From Phaeoceros laevis (Eukaryota > Anthocerotophyta > Anthocerotopsida > Notothyladales), in the NCBI GenBank assembly GCA_049999765.1, contig JBNGIQ010009279.1, positions 186,313-227,019 of the forward strand: a stretch of 40,707 nt of DNA. Direction: 5' to 3'. Shown in pieces: positions 21,001-32,510 of the stretch (positions within the stretch are counted from its first letter, which is position 1; each line of letters starts with the position of its first letter). The position numbers were made by a program, and so were the translations under genes. Under the pieces are notes generated by a model. The model worked only from the letters and a program-made list of their open reading frames with translations, was not told where the DNA came from and made no database searches.

Positions 21001-23231
21001 AACCTCTTCTTCCCAGAGAAGGTCCAGTCCTCAACCCACCGGTTTCAGCTCCTGCTGCCACAAGACTTGACATACCTCCTGAGTTTACTCCAGAAATGCC
21101 TGATGCAAATCCAGAAGCCTGTAGTAGGGCTTCACCGCCAGTTACACTTGTGGAAGCCATGTGCCCTGTGTCAGTCCCATCTCCCAACTGCACATCATGC
21201 ACCCGGTCTGCAATGCAGACAGGCGATGGCTCTTCACCGGACACCTAATTTGCCAGCAGAACAGTCGAGTTGTAAGGTTATTGAATCATTTTCGCCTATT
21301 GATTTGGATGCACTCAATATTGTGTCGATACAAGCTAGCCTCCAAACCTAATGAAACAACTGGAGCAACTTATACCTCTTCATCTGCCTGATCATCATCA
21401 AGGTCTTCATCCTGGAAAAAAAAAAACCAAGGTACATCACACAACATCCTTGCAACAAAGAACGTGAATCTACAAACATTGTCTTGGATTCTAAGTTTGA
21501 TACCTCATCATGCTCTTCGTCATCATCTTCTTCTTCTGAGATTTCGTCCTCTTCCATAGCTACTGCCTCTTCTAGGTCGACGGGAGATGCATCAACTTCC
21601 TCATCCTGAGAATGCAGAGCTACCCTGATGAATTCCTGAAATGGACACAAAGACCAAAAGCGTCCTATCAAGACACAAAGACCAACTAACCTCACTGTCC
21701 ATGGAAGCACCAGAAGCTCCTTCAGCTTGTTTCAACAAAGACGCCTCAGCAGCTTCTGCCCTTCTTCTTGCTGCAGCGTTTCTTGTTTCAGGCCCCCGAT
21801 GCTCTTCAAGACTTCGCGCCACTACAGAATTCTTAGTGCCCACCTTCCCTTTGCCTTTAGCAGAAGTTGTGCTGCCTGCTGGTTCCAAATACCTCCTTGC
21901 TGCAGCTGTTGGTGTTGCCGATGCAGATGCAGCCGCTAGCAATGAAGCTGCAGACGCTGATGCTGCAGATGCTGAGGCAGAAGCAATGGCAGCAGCTGTA
22001 CGTGATCGTGTCGATGGGCGTCGCTCAGCTATGACAGGCGCTGCAGGGGTAGGTGAAGCAGCCGGCGCTGGATCAACAGGGCGTACTCCATCACCACCTT
22101 CCAAAGTATTTGCTGCAGATGCCGATGCAGTCTCATGCCTCTTCACCCTTGGCCACAAAAAAGTCCTCAACTGCTATTAGCGTTGCCAATGGCTCAATAA
22201 GTACAGCATTTGTGGAGTAATCTCTAAGAACTTTTTCACCTGGTCCTCTACATAGTCGAAGCTTAGAAGGCTGGGTTAGCGCACTCAGTCCTGCTGCAAT
22301 ACTAGCACTACCGCTGGTAGATCGTGGTGTGTGACTTAGTACAACAGGAAAGCGCTCCAAAGAAGACAAAGCATTTTGTAGCTTCTGTACCAACATCGTT
22401 AGTGGCACCTCTGATTCCTTGCTTTCCATCGGCAAGGAAATTCCAATGAACTGCTTAAACCTCTTCAATGCTTGTTGCCTTAGCTTGGTTGCACTTGGAT
22501 CTGCAACATTTTCCATTGTGAGGCTTCCACAGGAGAAGAACTGCAAGAGTGAGGACACCACCCCACTTCCTACAAACTCAAAAGTTGAAACGCCATCTCC
22601 ACCACCAAGTTCTGAGAATACTTCTTGTCGGAGCCCTAGCAGGTGATCATCATTTAAGGAAACAAGCTGTGACGCTTTTCCTTTGCCCTTGCCTTTAACC
22701 TCAAACACACTATCACTGCTTAACCTTTCGCATAGATCTTTCAACTTGAACAGGCTCTCTGTCATCCCAGCATCAACCAAACCAGAGTCTGCTGAGAAGT
22801 ATAACTCCTTGAATCGCTTCGCACTTGCAATAGCTGTTGATCGAATGCCTGGACGTATGTTGCGAATAGACAGTTCACTCCCACCAGCTACAGGAGGTGA
22901 GCCAACAGCAGCTGTGCTTGCTCCAGGTTCTTCTCCTGAAGGGTCGCTAGAAGGGACATTTCGGCGCTTTCCTGGTGCCCCACGGCGTGACCTTACTGCT
23001 GGTGCTTGGGAAGCACCAGAAATATCTGAACCTTTAGCAGAACCAGATGATTGTTGTGGTGATGCCGTAACAGATTCAGATGCAATTAACAGATCGATTG
23101 CATGTACAACACCTTCCTTCACAAACATCCTCTGTAAGACATCAGGAAGCTTCTGCATAAGCATCTCCGCTATTTGCAGAGCTGTGAGCAAAACTGAGGC
23201 ATCCTTGGAAGCAAGGACCCCAGATAAGAAA
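18066..23231 (-). pseudogene. UPL3: UPL3-type HECT ubiquitin ligase, 5'-truncated and with two reading-frame breaks
   Basis: UPL3 (KAKTUS) is a nuclear HECT E3 ligase with N-terminal armadillo repeats, about 1890 aa in Arabidopsis. Recognisable exons (minus): 23231-21691, 21635-21504, 21411-21376, 21244-19583, 19493-19263, 19136-19032, 18949-18869, 18775-18707, 18597-18471, 18379-18233, 18131-18066, together about 1400 codons. They run from the family's end-of-armadillo segment (LQIAEMLMQKLPDV) through an acidic linker and LPSWCHHLTRACPFLFPFE to the HECT C-lobe with catalytic Cys (PSVMTCANYLKLPPYS, codon 18271-18269) and the family's C-terminus EGQGSLDLS. Faults: no homologue of the first 450-500 residues upstream; one extra base in the A6 run at 22157-22162, where LWPRV is out of frame; and the 127-bp exon 18597-18471 is two bases short near 18528-18530. 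Read as it stands, translation stops before the catalytic Cys. Remaining exon phases and splice sites are good. It could be a young pseudogene or a gene with assembly errors. Confidence 0.85.
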
Positions 23232-24829
23232 CTGCACAGATATAAGAAGACATGCGTTTGCCTGGTAAGTAAACAATGTCTGCTTGAGACCCCATATTTC
23301 AAACAGTGAAGAACACCTGCGAGAAACCCCTAGTATACTCGAAAGCCTACCCCTGCGCTGCAAGATACGACAATTTTCATGGCTGGTCCTGCTCCTCCTA
23401 CTCCTCCTATGTGATTAGCATTTCCGAAGTGAGTTCGGAGAATGCTTGCAAATGTTCGAGCATCCTCACAAGTAGAACATACAAACACTCCATCAAACAC
23501 TGCTCCTTGAGGTCCTGCAATGTCTGGCAAGTGATGAGGTATGACATTTGGCCTCATGGGATTTGGATTCCCTGCATTCGACATTTGCTGAAACTGCAGG
23601 AGGATGGGATCCACCAATGCAGCAACAGTAACACCTGCTTCTACAGGAGGCACCAACTCAACGATCACTAGATTAGGCATTGAGCAACAACTCAGCTCTT
23701 CAAGCACTGTCGGATTGTGTGGAGACCATCAAGGTTGTCAGGAACCTGCCTGGATTGCTGCCATACAGTTGCCATACAGTACTCCCCCATCCCTGACCAG
23801 ACCGCATCCAAAGCCGAGCTGCTTCCTCCTCCTGCTCCCACTGTCCAGCTCCTGCTCGCACAGGAATGCAAACTAGTACACTGCTACTCCAGGAACGTCT
23901 CCGTGCACAATGCGAACCTGGGCTTGCGAACAAGGCGATTCCCTCCAGCTAAGCAGGGCGCAGTCCAAAGCCCTCCCCCAGTCTAATCCCTCGCAGTCAG
24001 CCCAATCTAACACCATGGCCTTTCCAGTTCTTCGCGTCGAATGGATACTGTTTCAGCCGATCGCCATAGAAATTCTCAACAGCCACCAGCAGCCTGCAAG
24101 CCACGACTAGTCCAGACGGGTGGACGGTGGAAGGAAGCTCTAATAACCTACCCTCGTTGAAAGGCTTGCTCGGATAACTCGATATCATTCAGTGTCCGAT
24201 GGGGCAGACAAACCCATGCACCATTAGTTTTTGAAGCACCACAATTCTTAATTGGCTGATTCGGGCTGTCAACCGATGCTGTCGGGCAAGGAGCTCCCGC
24301 TGCCACGTAGCTCGCTCGTGTCGTACTCCCAGCCGCTTGGACGTTCTTCGCTGCGTGTGTGCGATTACTGATTTGACGTCTGCGATTACTGATTCCAGCA
24401 ACCTAGGTACGGAGCACAGTCTATGTGTGTGTCGACAAGGTTCGACACCAAGGGTACCAACGCACGACGTGCAAAGGCACGCACGAAAAAGGGTTTGTAA
24501 CGTTTGTGCATAAACTTCCATAAAGAAGCTTTGTGACTCGAACTGCTAAACAACGGCTTTTGAGGTGAAGGTAGTCTGTAAAAGCATGTGATCATTGGCG
24601 CCATACGCATGCCGCTCGTTTTTGAATGTAACTGGCATCTGGCCTCCCTCTACCTCGCGCCATCTCCTCCTGCTTGAGCGCACTGGAAGCACACCAGCTC
24701 AACATCGCTTTCGTTTGTCGCATCAGTCAATGCGGTGTGTCGCTGGTTTCTGCTGGAAATGTTGCGGCCCCTTCTGTTCCAGCCTCGATGAACATCTTAT
24801 GAGCTGCAGTTCATCTGTTTGACTACTCT
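23232..24829. other. Region upstream of the UPL3-like exons and the Ser-rich gene
   Basis: This 1.6 kb should contain the missing UPL3 5' exons and the promoter of the plus-strand gene. I found no armadillo-repeat coding sequence on the minus strand. A minus-strand ORF of 125 codons (23707-23330, segment DARTFASILRTHFGNANHIG) has no family I recognise and no donor of the right phase to join the UPL3 exon at 23231. The acceptor at 23233-23232 (CTGTGCAG) is preceded by sequence that reads like an intron. Confidence 0.45.
24360..24394. repeat. 14-bp direct repeat flanking a TGACGTC motif
   Basis: TGCGATTACTGATT occurs at 24360-24373 and 24381-24394, separated by TGACGTC, a bZIP-type recognition core. 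It lies about 440 bp before the Ser-rich gene's start codon, so it could be a regulatory element; that role is inference. Confidence 0.6.
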
Positions 24830-27800
24830 ATGTCGCAGTCCCCAACTGGAAAGATGGCTGGGAGCAGACTGCCAGAACAGTCAGGCACCTCCGTCGAAGC
24901 GGAAAATGAGGTTCCGTCTCCTGTTAGACCAAATATACGGAAAAAGACGACCAAGGGGCGCAATAATCTCAGAAAGAGTTTAGCGTGGAACGAGGCCTTC
25001 TTCACCGATGAAGGTAGCGCCGAAGCATTTCGTCTGCGTGACAGTTCTGTTTAGAAATTTTCAGTCTCCAGCAATCTAGGTTAAGTGGACCAGTGTGGCA
25101 CGTAGCTGAATTCTGTTTTTGCAGGTGTGCTTGACGTGGACGAACTTCAGATCGTGGCAAAGACACCGAAAAAGCCCTTGCAGCTGCCCCTTATTGAGAT
25201 TCCTGAGCTTTCTCGCCCCTCCTCAGTGCATGGAGTTTTTACTTCTTTGCCTGGTGCAAGATCAGGGCAGCATGACCAGCTCAGTGTTGAAGCCCAAAAG
25301 CTGAAGGTAGGGCTCTTGGAAGAAAGCGAGGAGTACTTTGAGATATACGACCTGAAGCAGGGTGATGAAGCGGATCCTGAAGAAAGCTTGCTGGAGAGTG
25401 ACATCAACCATGTCTGTAAGCAAGTGTCGACGCTCCCCTCCTCAGCTGGTAAACTAAGAGCTCGCTAGGATGATATGTTGCAGCTTGACATGTTGTCAAT
25501 TCAATCCAAGCGGGCAGTGGTTGATGGCGCCTATTTGTACTTCAGCCTTAAGATGAACTGTTGTAGCTGCATGTCCGTGCTTTCAGGGAACTGACTTCCG
25601 TCCATATTTTTTTTAAAGAGTCAAATCTGTTATCCAAGGATGGTTCCGAGGACGTGCGGCAAGCACTTCTGGAGCAAGCATGCCGCTCTGCCTCACAGCC
25701 TGTCTCAAGCTTGTCAAGTGTTGTACGTATATTAAACCATCTTGCGTGCATTTAGTTCCTCCGGTGTCATGGTGTTCTGAGCTGCGAATTGTATTTCAGG
25801 TCTCCGCTGTGGCAAAAGAGTGCCTAGATGCTTCTGAAATGATGATGCAAAAGCCCGTTCAGGGGACTGCCCTTCAAAAGGGAACTCGCCTCCGCCTTCC
25901 TGGGTCCTTTGCATATCCTTCTGCAGTTCCTGGTTGATGTTAGTAGTCAGTTTCAGTTCGATTGTTTGTAAGTCTGGTTGCAGTATGTATCGTTTTGTAG
26001 TGTTGTGACCTTAGCTGCCTGCCAGAACACTTCTCCTTGACTGAGAGATACAAAAGATATCCACGTTGAGAGAGATGCGGAGGCTCTCAGCAAGTTGCCC
26101 CCATTGCCCAACAAAGGAAAGCTTCTGCGAAGTCAATCAGCAATGGTTTTGCCTACCGCTAGTACTTCACTGTCCCAAAGAGTGTCTTCAATTTCCAAAA
26201 AGGTCAAGAGTGCTCTTGGAAAAGTCCTACCAGGTAAGTGAACGCTCGGATGAATCCAAATGTGTGCTGAAGTTCCCACTGCGTCCTGATAGCGAGGTTT
26301 TTTAGTTGGCCGTTTGTTCATTTTCCATGTAACTTTACCAGGTCGATCAGAAAGCCAGAAGAGGTTGAAAGAAGCTCCGGACAAGTCGTCACTCAAGCAG
26401 CCCTTAGCTACAATGTCCAGCGGCCCACTTGAGGCATCTCCCAAGTTAACCTCTGCACATGCATCTAGTCCTTTCAGTCGTTCAGGGAGGAATATAATGC
26501 CTGAGAGCTCAAGTATGCTGACTCGACAATACTCTTCAAGCGCTGTGCTTAATGGACTAGATAAGTCTTCAAAATTGACTGCTGCACATGCATCAAGCCC
26601 GTTCAACCGGTCTGGAAGGAATATCCTGCCTGAGGCCTCTGGTATAGCAACAAGGCAGCAAGCAAGAAGTAATGTGTTTGGTGGGCCAGTGGATATCTCC
26701 GCCAAGGTGGTCTCAGGTTATGCTTCAAGTCCATTCAACCGGTCTGGGAGGAATATATTATCTGAAGCTCTATCAACGAGACAGCAACCTGCCAGTCTGT
26801 ATACCAATGGGCATGCTGCTGAGGCTTCCGCTAAAGTAGCTGCTGCGTCAAGTCCGTTCAACCGCTCTGGAAGGAACTTTTTTCCTGAAGCTTCTGGGTC
26901 AACAGGCAGGCAGCATTTAGCAAGCTCTGCTTCTACAAGGAATTTGGATGCATCTGTTAAAGTGAGTTCCATGCCATCCAGTCCGTTCAACCACTCTGGT
27001 AGGAACATTCTGTCTGATGTTTCGAAGGTGTCAAGTGGGCAACAACCGAGGAGTACAATTACAGCACCCAACGTGCCAAATCAAAGCTCAGCAATGGTAA
27101 ATCCCAGCTATAGCAGCAGTCCTTTTCATCGCTCTGGGAGGAACATGGTTTCTGAAAACTCTACTGTCCCGTTAAGGAGCACAGCATCTAAAAGTAGTAG
27201 CACCTCAAGCACTGGTGGAGCGAAATTAAGTTCTAGTAGTGTGTCTGGGACAAAGTCTGGTGGTTCCAAAATTAGTGCAGCTCCAACTGCACCAGGTGCC
27301 ACGGCCCCTGCAGTTTCAAGGATAAAATCTGCTCCACAGGTTGCACCGAAGACCAAATCCCAGCCAACAAAATCTGGTGGCAATGTTGGCATCCAAAGCA
27401 AGTCTGGGCTGCCCTCCAAGCAGATCTCTTCACAGCGAAATGGAAGTGGTACTAGTGCGGGTGAAAAACCGCAAATCAATGCCTCCAGTTGTGCCAGTAC
27501 GGCTTCCAATTCAAAGCCTTCAGGGTTACGATTGCCTGCACCAAAGCTAGGTTTCTTTGAGTCGGTAAGTGTGTCTGGGAGTGCAGACTGATGCTTGTTC
27601 TTCAATTCACCTTAAGTGTTTATGATTTGATTTGTGTATCTGCTGATGCAGACTAGGATAAATGGCTCATCCACGTTGCCTGACAAGTCGTTGGGAGCAG
27701 GTTCAAACACTAATAATGCAGCTGCTGGGAAGGGAACTCTTCCACCCAGGGGTTCTGATCAAATTGGACGCTCAAGGCTGCCCAGTGCTCCAACTGGGAG

Positions 27801-29575
27801 ACCTGGGACCGACTCATTAGCAGCTGCACTTCATGCTCGTGTGCTTTCAAGTATACCTGCTCCTCCTCACCTGAGAGGAAGTGGGAGTACTTCCAGATAT
27901 AAAGCATCTTCTGTTTCTGCACCAGCCTCACCCAAGCGAAGTACCTCCCGAACTCTTGCCAGGGTAGCTGAACAAAAAGGTTATGGTCGAAGCTCCAGTC
28001 CTCCGTCCAGATTTGAACTCAGGCATGAGAATGGTCTCCAAGGTCACAGGAACCATGTTCCTAATGTGTTTGCAGAAGATATCCGACCTGCTGAAGCTGC
28101 TTCAAGCCTCACTGATGACACACCTGAAACAGAGTCTCACAGAGGTGGAGATTCATTATCACCTTCAGGTGTAGGTCATGCTATGCCTGCTATCTCGAGT
28201 GATGAGACCAGGTTAGGTGGTGGGTTAGATGCTTGTTCAGCAGATGTCTCTCTTTTGGGACCTGGTACTCTAGCCCATCGACATGCAGACGTCTCCACGT
28301 CAGGCAGTGTGGATACTGAGGCTGCATGTCTGACTAGTGGGAAGCAATGGAATGGTGGCTCAGTTCTTGACCCTGCTGGTTGCCTAGCTGAAGCTGAAAA
28401 TCAGGATCCATCTACAGCTGAGATGTCTCTTGCAGATTCTAGGTGCAGAATAGAGCAAAGAATTTCAAGTGGAGGTGACCCTTGTGCAGTTTCTTGTCTG
28501 ATGGGCCAAGATGCTGGTGCTTCAGCATGTGATGAACTAAATTCAAGTGCTTGTCAACCTGAAGATAACAAGGGTGATGGACCACGGCAAGGAGGGGCAA
28601 CTGTTGGGCAACGTCCTTCGGCAGCAAAGCTTCTGGTGTCATGCAAGGGGGCTGCTGGGCTAGGTCGGCTGAGTACTGGCGGTGAATCTTTAGAGAGCCC
28701 GTCTCATTGGGTTGACTGGCAGAAGTTCAAGGAAAGAACTCCTGATCCACAAAAAATTCAGAGTACTAAGGGTGAGGGTGCAAAGTCTGTGTCTCCTGTG
28801 CAATTGACTCACCAGTCAGACTCGAGTCCAACATCGTCAAGTGGTGATGGGCCTCGTTTGGTGAGATGTACCTCTTCACCCATGGTCTTGAATGGGAGGA
28901 GTCCTCTGGGTCCTCTGGCAAATCCCGTGGCTAGGAGGGATAGCAGATCCTTTTTCTCGCTTGCACGCAAAGCAGTGAGTAGACTGACATCATCACCCAA
29001 AGTAGGTCAGGAGAATGACTGTGGGGATAAGCAGCCTGCTGCACTAACTCAAAAGGGCAGGAGGTTGAGCAAAGCAGGTCAGACGACCCAATGGGGTCTA
29101 GAAAATCCAGCTCAGCAGGGGAGTGAAGATTTGCCTGAGGATGCAGGTCAAGAAGGGGGCGAGAACCAAAGTACTGCAGCGATTCCTGACATCAGAAAAT
29201 TGAGTCCATTCACAGAGGAGTGGATAGCTGCACTAGAGGCCGCTGGACAGGTTATTATCTCGTTAGACTTGATAGTATCTACCTCTCAGATTGTGGATTC
29301 GTTAGATCATCTGTACCTCGCACCTTACCTCACATGCCTTTTCTTTTGTGACAGGAGGCCCTTGAGATGAAAGGTGGCTCTGTCCAGAACTCACCACCAA
29401 ACAAGATGACCTCTACAACGTCCAATCCGTGGTCTCCGGTCAGAGGACGTTTTGGATTGTGAAGAAGCTGTGCTGTTTACTATATCCTGCGATAAGTGAC
29501 ATTTTCCTATGGATTTTGTAGGTTCGTAGGACTGCTGGATTGGGACCCTTTGACTGCACAAAACGGTGCTCTTGA
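24830..29575 (+). CDS. Plant Ser-rich protein with N-terminal LAWxxAFFTDEGVL motif and six SSPFxRSGRN repeats, 9 exons
   Basis: Exons: 24830-25013, 25125-25448, 25619-25722, 25800-25932, 26057-26233, 26342-27564, 27652-29250, 29355-29438, 29522-29575; the sum is 1293 codons plus stop. The N-terminal motif KSLAWNEAFFTDEGVLDVDE (about residues 48-67) and the C-terminal NPWSP then GLGPFDCTK mark a plant family of long, low-complexity, Ser/Thr/Pro-rich proteins, often annotated as uncharacterised; the N-terminal motif recalls GTSE1-like proteins. The middle holds six copies of a 17-residue unit ASSPFNRSGRNILPEAS. The rest (PASPKRSTSRTLARV, SSPKVG) is rich in basic and SP sites, which would suit phosphorylation or microtubule binding, but that is inference. 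The last two short exons are supported by the conserved C-terminus. The exon 4/5 boundary (25932|26057) has an alternative (25925 joined to the AG before AGAGATGCG). I do not know its function. Confidence 0.82.
26461..27165 (+). repeat. Six dispersed copies of a 17-codon SSPFxRSGRN unit in exon 6
   Basis: Copies begin at about 26461, 26590, 26722, 26845, 26974 and 27112, at roughly 125-140-bp spacing. Core: A/S-S-S-P-F-S/N/H-R/H-S-G-R-N-I/M/F then P/S-E/D and a small residue. The core is well kept while the spacers (for example GIATRQQARS, GSTGRQHLAS) diverge, which is the pattern expected of a functional short linear motif duplicated with its spacer. Confidence 0.93.
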
Positions 29576-30415
29576 GCTTTGAAAATATCAGGTATACTCG
29601 ATGTCCTGCATTTGTAGTTTATTTCACATATGAATGGGTACTGAGGGACTGGCATGTGCTTGATAAAAAATGTGCTTGCGAATATGATGCAGAATGATCC
29701 TACTGCTGGACGTTGCTCAAATAGAGGGGCTCCAGTTGGAAGCAATGAAGTACCATTGCTGCTGCATGTATGTATATCCCGTATCGGTTGTATCGTATTA
29801 ACGTTGATGATGATTAATGATGAACCTCCGGGATTAACCGGGAGGGCAGTAGAACAAGCTATGCGTCAGTCGGGACTTCGATCCCAGTGGCAACTTGAGT
29901 GCCATTTCTAGGATAGAGCGAACGGGAGGACCCGGAGGACCTGATTGGACATTTCATCCTATCCATCACAGCCGGATGACAGCATGCCATCCTAAAAACT
30001 GGAACGGCTCAGGCCCCAGAGCAAGATAATCCTGTCGCTTATTGAGAGGAAGCATCTAACCTTCTGGTCGATTTGAACGTGGCGACTAGCGTTGCCAATG
30101 GGACTCCACTCGCCGGAACGTTATGACGTCGAGACGAGATGTTCTTTCATTCATTCGTAGTTCGGCAACGATTGAACAGCTTGGACGGTTGCAAATATAA
30201 ACACGTAGAACAGCTCCACAAATAGCTACATATTCAAGGGCCATCGAGGCTTCAAAGTAATGTACACGTACATATGAGTAGCATTGCACACTGCTACTGG
30301 CGGCCCCCCTACCTACATGACGCTTGTCGTCCTTCTAGTCTCGGCCTCTAAATCTCTAGTCCCGAGTTTGCTTTACATAGAATCCCCTCACTCCTTCACT
30401 CGTTCTACACAAAAT
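29576..30415. other. Convergent intergenic region
   Basis: 840 bp between the Ser-rich gene stop and the PRP38 stop, expected to contain both 3' UTRs. A short inverted repeat (CCTCCGG then CCGGGAGG) lies near 29826-29845. No gene or tRNA is convincing. Confidence 0.45.
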
Positions 30416-32510
30416 TCAAGGCCGCAATGGCTTCAAACCCAGTGCTGCCCGTAATCTATTAGCCTCTGCAATCTCAGGGTCCGGATGATCTGTCCCATCT
30501 GCAGCAGGCTTCTTCTCTTTGTCTTTATCCTTTTCTGCCTTGTCCTTACTTTTTTTGTTCTTCCTCCTGTCCTCATCTTCCCTTGTTGACCGGTGTTCGC
30601 CATCCTCCATAGGACCCTCATCCTCTCCCCGTCGCTTGTGCTTGCCTACAGGACTAGGAGTGCGGTGCCGCTTCCTTCTTTCAGGAATAGGTGAGACTGA
30701 GCGCTCCCGGTTCCTTTCCCTATGGTCCCTGCTTCTGCTTCGGCTATGTGACCTACTTCTCCTTCTGTCTCTGTCACGGTGCCTGTCTCTCTCATGATCC
30801 CGGTCCCTGCGATAGTGATCTCTTCCCCTCTCCCTGTCTCTTTCCCTGAGATCTCGATCCCGATCCCTTTCACGGTAGTAGTCTCTTTCTCGATCCCTCT
30901 CTCGTTCTCTGATCCTGTCCCTGTCCCTATCCCTTTCCCTATAACTGTCCCTGTCCCTATCTCTCTCTCTGTCCCTATCCCGTTCACGGTCCCTGTCCCT
31001 GTAAGCACAGCTTGTGATGCGTCAAAAGCCTAAACAGCAGCTCAAAAAATTACATGAAAACTTACAGCAATACCGTCCGGACAAAACTACTCCAGAGAAA
31101 CAACTTCAGCAAAGACAATAGGTCTGTGGAGTCACCTGTGATCACGGTGCCGCTCCCTCTCTCTGTCCCTGTCTCTGTCTCGCTCCCGATCTCTTTCTCT
31201 GTCTCTCTCCTTATCCCTTTCCCTCTCCCTGTCCCTATCACGATCCCTATCCTTTGTAGGGCTTCGGCTTCTGTGCCGGTCCTGTGCCAAACAGAGTGCC
31301 AAGCAGAACAACCGTAGCCTAAGTAACATGAAAGCAGCAGCAGTGATTACTGATAAAACTCAAATGCATAAGCGCAAGTTTAACAAACAACTAGAAACTG
31401 TCAAAACGGCTTACTTTGTCAATCTCAAGGGCCTCCATAGCATGGGAGGGCTCCTCCTCTTCCTCCTTTTCATCTTCTTCTTCAAAATCATCCTCTAGTG
31501 CACTCCTTCGTGCCTCCAGCAGCCCAGTGCTCTCAAGGGTCCATCTGCTCAAAACATATGAGTATAGACAGTCAGCTTCCATGACTTATCCACCTGAGGT
31601 CTTGGTCTGACCCTGATTGACAGTTTTTCAACCCATACCAACTTCAAGGGCTGATACCATACACATCAGACCAAATTGACACAGACTAGAAACAAGTCAG
31701 TATACCTCTTGGGAACACGGGGCAAAGCAATGTCGCAGCAATAGTCTGTGGTGAGAAGCTCGTCAATACATTCGTCCACATGGCTCAGACTGTAACCTGT
31801 ACAGCAATTTTTTTCGTCAGATTATTGCTGCTGCTTCACAATATGTAACTGACTTCCAAAGAGTCTCTGGAAAGACATACTCCCATCCTGGTTTTTACGC
31901 CGGAGTTTGCGGTAGTCATTATACAAGGGCTCCAGGTACTGGTACACGTCAGTTGGTTTTCCCACCAGCCGTAAATAGAAAGCACCAAGAATTCGGACAT
32001 ACCTGTCATAAGCATCAACATAGACCGGAAATATTAGTCCACATGTGCAAGCCGGCGTGCACCCGTCCTCTGGCCACAAAGCTTACTTGTAATCCTCATT
32101 CTTGATGAATTCCACAACAATCTCCTTCTCAGGCTGTATCTGAAGCATCTTTAATGTCAAACACATAAACGGTGTTGCCTTTCGACTCCCTCCAAAGGTG
32201 CCTCCAAAATGATCGAGCTCCATTGCTTTGTCAACAAGAGTTTCAGCTGCCCGCCACAACAGAGAACCACAAAGCATGATGTGGCTTCAGCAGCTAGAAC
32301 GTAACCAACAGGCTCGCAGAGCGAAAAGGGGTGCAAGGAGAGCTGAAGACCTCTACCATGGTCTGGCACCAGTATTATACCTGTAAGACCGAAACATTGC
32401 TCCTTCCAGTATGTGTTCTGGTATATTTTAGAACGAAGGATTTTCTCAACCAAGTTCTGCGGGTTGGTGCCATGCACACTCCTCGCCGTGGGATCCGTGC
32501 GGTTCGCCAT
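30416..32510 (-). CDS. PRP38: Pre-mRNA-splicing factor PRP38 with RS/RD/RE-rich tail, 7 exons
   Basis: PRP38 is a U4/U6.U5 tri-snRNP and B-complex component needed for spliceosome activation. Exons (minus): 32510-32381, 32246-32087, 32002-31881, 31796-31706, 31544-31415, 31281-31136, 30998-30416; the sum is 453 aa. The N-terminus [20 protein letters not shown] then [18 protein letters not shown] is the family hallmark. It is followed by [52 protein letters not shown] and [15 protein letters not shown], giving a complete PRP38 domain (about residues 1-200). After an acidic stretch ([14 protein letters not shown]) comes a long arginine-rich tail of RD/RE dipeptides and RS pairs, ending KPLRP. 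The tail is longer than in yeast Prp38 and typical of plant and animal forms. It shares a 226-bp promoter with NRPA2. Confidence 0.96.
30640..31280 (-). repeat. Simple-sequence (RD/RE-encoding) hexamer-like repeats in PRP38 exons 6-7
   Basis: On the minus strand these exons are long imperfect runs of GAC/GAT/GAG and AGG/CGG/CGA codons, giving RDRDRE dipeptide arrays. On the plus strand they appear as TCCCTGTCCCTATC-type pyrimidine runs, which create spurious antisense ORFs. The array is split by the intron at 31135-30999. Confidence 0.9.

Noticed and set aside
20832-22180. Plus-strand ORFs of 138 and 179 codons
   Set aside because: Antisense to the UPL3-like exons, whose minus-strand translation matches the family closely.
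26133-27605. Minus-strand ORFs of 117-190 codons with repeats such as FLPERLNGLDA
   Set aside because: They mirror the SSPFNRSGRN repeat of the plus-strand gene, whose splice-linked frame and conserved ends are better supported.
29820-29905. Possible tRNA-like sequence with a TTCGATCC loop
   Set aside because: A T-arm-like stem is present, but no acceptor stem or anticodon arm of the right spacing could be formed.
30646-31317. Plus- and minus-strand ORFs of Val/Pro/Ser or Gly/Thr/Ile repeats
   Set aside because: They are alternative frames of the PRP38 RD/RE repeat region.
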